DNA of 64,000 nucleotides from Nematostella vectensis. Its lineage: Eukaryota; Cnidaria; Anthozoa; Actiniaria; Edwardsiidae. The position numbers and the translations under genes are program-made. The stretch covers positions 11,716,085 to 11,780,084 of the forward strand of contig NC_064043.1 in the NCBI RefSeq assembly GCF_932526225.1. The letters are read 5' to 3'. Position 1 is the stretch's first letter. Each line of letters opens with the position of its first letter. Shown piece after piece: positions 45,913 to 55,900 of this stretch. The notes below the pieces were generated by a model. It did not search any database, was not told the DNA's origin, and was given only the letters and a program-made list of their open reading frames with translations.

Positions 45913-47875
45913 ATTGTTCTGATAAAAATCTGACCACCCACGAATTTTCAGTTGAGGTTGGACCGTTCTTATTTTTGGATCAGTTTTTAAAATTATAAAA
46001 ATGTTATACCTAATGAAGTATTAGGAGAGAATTTCAAATAATCAATAACAATTATATTTTATGGTTGCTATTATGAACACAATATGAGTCTGTATGGTAG
46101 AACGCATTAAAATGACATAACTTTTTTTCCGAGGCTCGGTATGCTCTTATAATAAGGTGAAATCTCTGTCTATACGTTATTATAAATAGTTTTTTTCATA
46201 TTTATAAAAAAGAGTGTATAACACCAATAACCCCAAAAATGGTTACAGAACTCCAAAGCCGCATTGTAAATTTCCCAAAAATATTCCTACACTATAATCA
46301 ATATTACTGAGAAAGAAAATCGAGCCATAGAGCCCCAGGCTACTGCAATTTGCAACGACAAGCACTCGAGTTGGTTCTTGAAGTTAAACGCAAATGTATA
46401 ATGTAAATCTAGATATTTGATACATTTTCGAGATAACGTCGTCTTCTACACAATTTGAACTTTGTAGCGAATAGAAATGTCTATTCCTCCGCTTTAATAT
46501 TTGGTACTTCATATTTCGTTGTCGTCGAGTGTTTGTTTTGAAGCAATGAAATGTCAAAAATCGCTTAACATCTACATTTATTCTTTACAATCTTTCGATT
46601 ACACACCAACTCTTAAAAGCGAAATTGTCTTTCTCCATTGCACATGTTTCGTTACTAGGCTAGAGCTATCATTACCAAATACTCACAAAAATTCCTGCTT
46701 AATAATTATCTCACATTACTAACCTTTACTTTTACTTCTCAGCCCCGAATGACTTGGTTCGCTCGAGCTCTCGGCTGAATGTACCAGACTTTCAAGTGCC
46801 ATTTTATAAACAACTTTCCTTAAAAGATGACCTCATTATCAGTTTAATTTACTAACATTTTCTAATTATTTTAACTAACAAACAAATTTAATTAGTACAA
46901 AAAAATTTCAAAAGTGACGTAGTTAGTATAGTAATTTGGGAATAGAGCTTGGTTTCATTAGGAATTGGGGGGTAACCTGCTAATAAGTTTGGTACTACTT
47001 CAAGCAAAAATGGCAAGTTTATTTACGTATTTTTTACGCATTTGTGAATTCGAAACACACATAAAGAGTTCCAGTCAATTAATAAACTACTCTTGTTTTT
47101 GAAATGAAACTAAGGGCCCTGTTTGCTCATGCAATATTTTTCGCAAAATTATAATTGCAAGTCGCACTCGCGTTTTCTTACGTGCGACTCACCCCCTTGG
47201 CAACTTGTTTTTTTTCTTTTCGCACGAAAAGTTGAACTCGCTGAAAAATGTTCACGTGAGACTGTGCGCTACTAATTTAACAAGAAAATAATTTTGGTTC
47301 AACATTTTAATACAACAAAAAATAACCCAAAAGTACAGTGTAAATAATGATGACGGAAATTAATTCTATAATCCTACAATGACGTAAAGTTGAAAGTAAA
47401 CTTTTAATTAATTAGAACAGAAATCCATAATCGGCATTGGGGGAAAATTAGGAAACGCTTTAGCTTTAAGAACGTTCTCGCTTAATTGCACTATTTTGTT
47501 TGATAAAAAGATAAATTGCTTTAAAATGAGAAGAGTGGAACGCTGTAATAATTGACCGACTAGTCCCTCCCCTCCCCCCCTAACACACACACTGGAAATA
47601 ATTAGGCCTAGTTCAACGCCGATCTAGCGAGAGGGTTAAATTGAAAAGGGGAAATGCTAGAAGAAATAAGACCAATATTAAGTGGATAGAGTTGCTGTTG
47701 AGTAGGAGACGTATGGCAGCAAAAGTGCGCAGGGGCAGATCCAAGATTTCGAAATGCCGGGTTAATTTTTGTAGTATTGTAACCTTCCTTCACTAACCCA
47801 CATGTAAGTATTAAACATTTATTTACGCTCAAGTCTAGCAAGAATATGACAATCTTTTATAAAACACTATGTTTA
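45913..47875. other. Intergenic, nothing recognised
   Basis: AT-rich, no supported gene. A fragment resembling the CAGGGGCGGATC transposon end (CAGGGGCAGATCCAAG) lies near 47731. Confidence 0.5.
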
Positions 47876-48274
47876 CCTATTTACTCGAATAAGCGCCTCC
47901 CTTAAATAAGCGCCTCCACCGAAAAAGCGCCCCCTTTGAACCAAAACTATTAATAAGCGCCTCCCCCGAATAAGCGTCCCCCTCCCCTCCCCTCCCCAGG
48001 TTTTATGTAACTGAGTAAAATGACTATCATAATGTAGTTCTCAGAAAGCACTGGAGCTCATAGAAAGGACAAAAAAAGTATTTAATGGATCAAAGATTAC
48101 TGAAAAAAGCTAATCCAGATGAATAATGATATAGAGAAAAGAAACTGATGCTATAAAACTGATATTAAATGAATAAAAACACTTCAGCCTTTTGTTCGAA
48201 TTTGCCCTTTTACCCGGAATAAGCGCCCCGTCTGAGAGTCGAAAAATTTATTTTTTTTATTCGAGTAAATACGG
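47876..48274. mobile_element. MITE with CCGTATTTACTCGAATAAG ends
   Basis: Left end CCTATTTACTCGAATAAGCG and right end TTATTCGAGTAAATACGG are inverted. The interior repeats AATAAGCGCC(T/C)CC several times. This end sequence belongs to a widespread class of animal MITEs; the superfamily is not assigned here. Confidence 0.75.
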
Positions 48275-49064
48275 TAGGCTCTTTTAGTGAGCCAGCAGTA
48301 CTTGTCCTAAGCGGGGCCGATGTGGGTTAGGTCATTCATATATGGTTTACTTTAGTGTCCCTTACCCTAACCATCACTAACCATATTGAGGATCTGCGCG
48401 ATAAGGCCTAGCGACGGCTGGAGATAGAGTCTGTCAGCACCTACATTATATGAAGCGTCTTCAACCGAATCATTGAGGATGCAGGTGCAAGGCAATCCCC
48501 TAACATCTTGACGGGAACTGTACTTTGAATAAGTCAGTTTGTTTAAGGGCAACCAACGCCAAAATCATTTCAAATGAAGGAACTATCATCTCATGAAAAT
48601 CAATATAAAAATAATATCGCTTTAATTTGACAAAATAATTATATTTTACAATATTTTTCATCTTTTACTATGTGATAAATGGCTGCCTATTTTCGGAATC
48701 ACACGGACCATCTTGTAGGTATTTATATTCATTTTTTTAATTATTATTTTATTGCGTTATTATATCCTAAAAACGAATCTTAGGTGCATCTCCATGGTGC
48801 ACATTTATATCAGATTCGCGTGTGTGTTATTTGACATGAGGACAGGCAGTTAAGCCTGGAAGGCGCAAGCCTACCTGGAGGCTTGTAGCTCAACACAAAT
48901 CCAATATGGCGACCTCAGGTGACTCCTAGGCCCGTTTTGCAGCCGTAACCACGGCTTGAAATAGAGCGTAGCGACTTCCGTGTTCGCACGGTTTTCTCGC
49001 TGGAAAAAACATCCAACGCCTACAGGTAGGCTAGGAACGCACAAACTTACGCCAAATTCGGTCT

Positions 49065-49490
49065 GTCACACTGTAAGTCTGTCAGCTCACTGTTTCTCTG
49101 TCACAATGTCAGCTCACTTTGCCTGTCACATCGCTCTGAGTTACTAATTTTGTCATCTCACTATATTAAGTCACATTTCTTATCATAACCTTTCTCTACG
49201 ACACTTTGCCTTGTCACGGCACTCTGCCTGTCATGTCACGCCACTCTACTTGGCACGTGACTCTCCACGTGTCAACGTGTCACTCCGCGTGGTCGCCTGT
49301 CACGCAATTCTGACTGTCACGCCACTTTACCTGTAATCTCACGCCACATTCTGCCTGTCATATCTGTGTTACTAATTTTGTCATTTCACTTCATCAGTTT
49401 ACATTTCTTATCATTCTCTTTCTTATCACGCTACTTGCCAGTCACGCAACTCCGCCTGTCACGCTACTCTGCCTGTCATGTCACTAGCTC
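49065..49490. repeat. Degenerate CTGTCACGCCACTCTG tandem repeat
   Basis: About 20 loose copies of a 16-25-bp unit containing CTGTCA and CACTCTG, ending a few bases from the stop codon of the CUB gene. If that gene's polyA site is the AATAAA-type signal near 48748 (minus strand), this repeat is in its 3' UTR. Confidence 0.75.
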
Positions 49491-49494
49491 CGTG

Positions 49495-49913
49495 CTAGCT
49501 TGGGTCAATACCATAAAGATCTTCGTACGAAGGAGGGTCTCCCCTTAACTCTAACGTACTTGTCATGTAAGCAGGGTTATCCAGTCCCTGCGCTTCCTCT
49601 GTTGGCGGTTCAGTATCAGTTTCCCCGGTGTGCCCGCCATGGACCACCGCCACGTCAGCGGCTGTCATTTCAAGTGCGTCCTCCTCGACCGCCTCACTGT
49701 ATGTCGGTGGTCGGTCTTCAGCGATTAATACGGCGGGAATGTCATCAAGGGTTGGTACGCCATTTCCGGGCAGAGGGGTAAGATCACGTGGGGGTGGGGC
49801 CCGGCGGAAGATTGGTCGGTGTATGTGGTCTTTGGTTACAAGCCAGTAGACGAATATTGCAGTTAATGTAAGGATAACTATGCCACCAAATGAGCCCAGG
49901 ATAATCACGATAG
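49495..49913 (-). CDS. CUB protein exon 10: membrane helix and tail
   Basis: 419 nt, phase 1 in, ending TAG. Helix IVIILGSFGGIVILTLTAIF then VYWLV, a stop-transfer KDHIHRP, then an acidic Pro-rich tail with RPPTY, DNPAYM and DPPSYEDLYG. Confidence 0.92.
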
Positions 49914-52900
49914 CTATGAGAAAACATACAACCGGTTAATTAAGCCATAATATTCTCTGGATGCATTGCTAGGGCAATAAGGCAGGTATTTTTGTTGTGC
50001 TTTTAGAAGGTTGGGGGAAAGCCTGCGGGAGCAGTTGGTTGAATTGAATGCTACACCCTATCGTCATTCATGCTAGCACATAGTAGAGTGGATAAGCAAA
50101 TTGAAGCTGCGAGGAACTTATCAACATGCCCCACTGGAAAAAGTTTTAGCAGCAGCAATACAAGAATCCTTGGCAAAAAATGAGTTTTAACCAACTGCCG
50201 CGGGAATAGGCATATCAGTTCATAAATGAGCTCGAAGGAGGTTATGTGGGAATAGCTAAGTCAGCACCAGACGCCGATTATCAAGGATGCTACCTTCATT
50301 CACTAAAATATAGTCGTTTGCCACGCCTGCAATATAGCACACAATATGTTGAGTTCTTACCATGAGCTTTTCAAGTTTTTTGTACAACTCCCCGGCAGAA
50401 TTCCTTTAAAATTGTGTTATGATTGATGCACTTGCACCCGAAAATAGAAAGCGCAAACTGGAAGATTTTTGCAAAATTTGCTGGGTTGCACGATAGGATA
50501 CGTAATAGTGTCGATAGACAGAATGGAGGTTTGTAGGCGTTTTATTGCAGCGCAACCATGGCGGATGGCGCTATCTTCTTTTCTAAATGTTCCTCCGGTA
50601 AAGTAGTAGTAAGAGGAGCTGGTATGCTTTTGGTTCTCTACTAATTCAAAACTTCAATAAGTAACGTGATTTTCACAAACAGGGGAAAAAAATGTGTTCT
50701 CGAAATTTTATAGAAGACTTATTATGAAATATATATTCCTTAAAATCTGAAAAAAAAAATCGAGACAGCCTGTCAAAAATCCTAGATCATCATTATCTTA
50801 GACGGGTTTCAGCTGGCGTTAAGTTTGCACTATATGGCCAGGGATGGGCTAAATCATCGACAAATTACCTCCATTATTATCCATTCTTCTGTCTCTACAT
50901 CTCCGACTCTAAGCACAAGAAGCTTTACATCGATGTGGATACATTTTTCTTTTGGTTTCACAAAAAATCCTTCAGGAGAGTGATTAAAATTATTGCACTG
51001 TATCTTTAAATGAAGGGACCCCTTTTTACAAACAAATCTATAAGCTGGATCAGTCCGTATCTGGTAGATTGATACACAGGGTTTATTGTGGTATTAAAAA
51101 TCTAACAAACACGATATGTTGTTTATATTTGGTTGCTTTTATCCCTTGGACAGGTATTGCCACCAGCAGAAAGCAGAAAGAACGTGATTTAAAAAATAAA
51201 ATAATTAAGAGGTGGCTTTATAAAAGGCCGTACGAATGCAGGATTGATAGTTTCTTGACTGAGTTTCTTGGTGATACTTACTCCTTGAAAGGAAATTAAT
51301 ATCAAGATACAAACAACTAAATAAGCGATTCAAAATCCATAGTTCACTAATCCCAATCGACCATCTTTCACGCTAATCTACATCGGGATACTTTTCTGCA
51401 CTGCATATAATACTGAGAAAATTTGTATTACACATCAATATAAAAATCTTGAATACCGTGGCCAACAATACAAAGCTTTAAGAGGCTGTCTTCTAAGACT
51501 AGGTGAAATGAGAGATAGGTGGCACTAGAGTGAAATAGATATTCTAGTATATCGTCGTGGGTTTTTTTCTATCTCATGCTATTTGTAACCGAGATTTTAC
51601 GAATTTTTACACACACCCGGGAATTGTCAAAATGGACAATTTTCAATCCATTTATCGGGTCTCATTTTACTTGGGAATTCTATTTCGCATCGCTGAAATT
51701 CAATAACTTGAAACCGGAAATACATTGTAGGAACAAGCTTGATTTTCACCAAATTGGACGGCTTCTAGTGCTTCGGATATTCACGCTAGAAGCTTATATT
51801 AGGGCTTGAATTACTTGCTAGAATTTCAGCGATGCGAAATAGAATTTTAAAGGAAAATAAGACCCGATAAATTGATCAAAAATTTCCATATTGACAATTA
51901 GTGGGGGGGGGGGGGGGGTATAGAAAATTCTCGGACAAAAATAGCATGATACATGAGAGTATATGTAGACAAAATATGATGGAGTTTTAATTTTATTTTT
52001 TTTTCTTTGCCACCTCTGGCTCAAAGATAGTGGACATCTACTCTTTAGAAAGTTAGCCAAACAGCTTGCGAGAATCACAATATCGATTGACACTTTCAAG
52101 TATTATTAAAATAACGTCGTGCTCTCACTCTTGCGTTTGCCTTTCTGGTTGGCTAGCTATTGAAGTTCATGTTAATTAAATAGTTTCTCGCATCCTCATT
52201 GGTTCTCCTAATAAGCCGCGAAAGCGCGCGCGTCGCACTGTACCCTTCAGGCCTCAAACTTAGCGTCGCCAATAAGAAACTTCATAAGCAGACTAGATAG
52301 TCGATATATCACGTGACACTTAGCCCAACTCTTACCGCCTACTGGGCTTGAGTTTCCTTGGCCTACGGGTGCATTTGGGTTGCCTGTGTTAAACAAATTA
52401 GGCATAGAATTAAAATCCATTTCAGCTATGATCACATCCTCGGGGACCCAGGGCGTCCCGGAGATCGGGCACACAGGGAGCGCGCGAAAAAGAAAGAGCA
52501 CTGAAAGACGTCTTCCAGCCTGTTTCTTTCTCGTGCCGCGCTCCCTGTGTGCCCGATCTCCGCGACGCCTTGGGTCCCCGAGGATGCTATGATCACCTCA
52601 AGACGACTTAGGAACCTAAGGCGAGAGGACGCAAAAACAATCAACACAAATACTCACCAGTTGAATAGAATGTAGCATAAAACCCTACGCTTGAGTTAGA
52701 CCGGTTTGACCTGTTTGTCCAGTTGCTTGACTTGAAGTGAACCAAGATATTTGGGCCTGTAGGCTGTAGCTTAACTCTATCCATCTCACCGCAGAACCGG
52801 CCGAGCACAGGGCTAAACGAATATAACCCATTTTTTACTTCCACATAGTCGGTTGAACAGTTAGGCCCGAGGGAAACTTCCGAGAACTCCAAGACAATAT

Positions 52901-55900
52901 ACATAGACATTCCCCCGGCCATACGGGGTACGGAGACCTTCCAGAAGCACTGAATACCCGGCGGATACGGGGCCGGATACCCGGGACTTGTTAGAACTCC
53001 GGAATTGTTTCCATGTAAACTGAGATTTAGGTTCCAGGTGTCGTCGAAGTCTTTTGAGCAGTTCCCTGTGACACAGACGAACAAGTATAACACCAGCCTT
53101 TTTCGTGCAAATCTATTTTAGTGTATGTACATTTGAAAAGCTAAAATTCCCCCACAAAGCAAATCTAATCATATTAGCAGATCGCAATCACTTTCATATA
53201 TTTTTTAATTATACACCATAAGACTAAGACTATTAGTTTTTTGTAAATAATTTTCACTTATTACTCTGGTCCAAGAACAAAATCGAATATATTTGGCCTT
53301 TTGAATTCATTTAGGAAATGAATTAAATTATCCTATTGCAGATGGTCTCTATGCAGAAAATACAAAAAAACTTTCCAGAAGAAACAACATTAACAGTGCA
53401 ATTAATAAAATAACAACATCGTAACAACAACAACAATAGCAGCAGCAACAACAGTAGCAAAATGACAAATGCACAACAAAAGCAGCAGCTATGACGCACC
53501 TGCACGGATCATCCTGTATCGCGCAGTGAATCCTCGGTAGCGGCCTGTCCTCCGCGACTCCAACCGGATCACCAAGTACCTTCCACTAGAGTACACCCGC
53601 TTACCCAACTCGGAGCAGCGTCTGGTGATCAGCGGGCTCACAAGCGTATCTCCGTCACGGACCTCCACATAATGATCGATGCAGTGCTCACTTGGAAAAC
53701 GGATGACGTCGAAAGACAGTTCGATGTGGTATCCCTGTGGAGCACGCGCGTACCACGTGCAGCTCATATCAAATGGGTTGAAGTTTGACTGGTGAAGGAC
53801 GAGAGGACTGGCGAAGTATCCATGGTTTCGTGTGAGTGACAAGTGAGAATTTTGAGTCGTAATGCCGGTTTTGCACACTTCGTCAGGGGCTGCACAAAAA
53901 AAAAATGCATAGTCAAGTTATTTGAGTAAATTAAGGTAAAACAAAAGAGAATAATGAATTTGATCAGTGTGTATTCTACAGGTTTATTGCATAAAGGGCT
54001 ATGGACCATCCTTGACACTAGTGTATATACTGTAAGTGATGAGAAGATCAAGATAACCCAGGATCAGCCAGAATGACATTTCTTTAGGTTTAGACGTTGG
54101 AAGGAAACTGCCAAGGGGCTTAAATTTCGCCAAGGGGCTTTAATTACGACGTGGAGGAAATGATTCGTATTTGTTCAACAGGTTTAGTCTTGTGTGCTTT
54201 ACGATATAGGCATACACGTTGTATTGAAACTGAATTACAGTGCGGCGTGCGTCAACGCGTGGCCACCTTGATAGTTCTGCGAGGTAAACCGATTAGAACC
54301 AATAAGGGTGCGAGAAACGTACGTGCGTGAACGTAGCGTGAACTAGCGTGACATCAGCTTCACTAGCCAACCAGTGAGCAAAGAGATGCTTGAGTGCACA
54401 TTTCAGAGCACGACTTCGTTCTCCTAATTATGAAACACGTGTCGATCAAAGGTGTAATTCGCGCACGCTAATTGGCTAACTTTCTATAAACTTTCTATTG
54501 GTGGGCACGGTAGAGCACGTCGCAACATAAACAAGTCAGTTTTTATACTTTTCAAGGTAAAGCAAAAAGCAAATTGCTGTTCCTTTTGTTTAGCAGATCT
54601 ACCTTCTCCACCTCACCTTTTCGTACATCAAGAGTGTCTTTTGGGATGCAATATGTTATCTAAAGTTTGACATACCTGTCCGTACCGCATTATAAGATAT
54701 GTTGAAGCCTCTATAATCACCGGGGTCTTCACTTGAAGACATGAACATAACGGTGATGATGTTACTCGTAGAGTGTATATAAACAGGGACATCATCGCCA
54801 CAATATGTTCCCAGTAGATTCCCAAAGAGAGACTTTCCATCAATAACCTTGACATGGGCTTCTTGACACCACGACGGTAGACTGATATTCTCAAAACGGA
54901 GTTCCACTTGGTTTTGTACTGGGACTGTAATTTTCCATGTACATTGGATATTGGTAGGGTAGGTGCTGGGATAGTTTGGGCTGAGGATAAATCCTGAGTG
55001 CCCAGCTTCTTGGAGATCGTTGTTCTCCTCGAGCTTGTTCTTTATACTGCACTTATTGGGCTCTATAAAAGATTGAATGCGCGAGCACGTTAGCCAGGAC
55101 GGTTTTTTCAGGGGTGGGTTGGGGCGAGCGCAGGATTAAGACTTCTTTTAACTGCAGGTCGGCTCTAATTCGAGATTATTCGGAAATAACATTCGAATAC
55201 TGGGAATACTTTGGCGCGTGCGAAAGCCGAGGTGTGCTGGGACGACTCGCCACAGGATTCCCAATATTCGAAAAGAAATATTTTTGAATAATCCCGAATG
55301 ATAGCCGGCTAGCAAACGCTTGCGCAACAAATCAAGTCACCCTTGATTACTTATCGGGTCACCCTTTTATTACTTATCGGGTAACCCTTGGGTTACGAAT
55401 CGGGGCACCCTTGCAGTACAAATCGGATCACCCATTACTTATCGACCGAACCCTGCGTTACAAATCGAGTCACCCATAAGTTATAATCCCGAATGATCCC
55501 GAATGATAGCCGGCTAACAAACGCTTGCGCAACAAATCAAGTCACCCTTGATTATTATCGGGTCACCCTTTTATTACTTATCGGGTAACCCTTGGGTTAC
55601 GAATCGGGGCACCCTTGCAGTACAAATCGGATCACCCATTACTTATCGACCGAACCCTGCGTTACAAATCGAGTCACCCATAAGTTATTCTACGTACATT
55701 TACTGACCTTGACTTACCTGGTAAAAATACACTATACGACGCAAGAAACCCCTTTTGCTCTGTACTTTTATCAGTAGTAAACCTTATCCACAGCTGACTA
55801 CTGCTGGAATACACGTCTCGGGGCTTAGTACTGCCGCAGAATTTGCCACTGAGGGGACTATTAGATCCCAGTCCATCGCGCACTTCAACGTAATCGTAAG

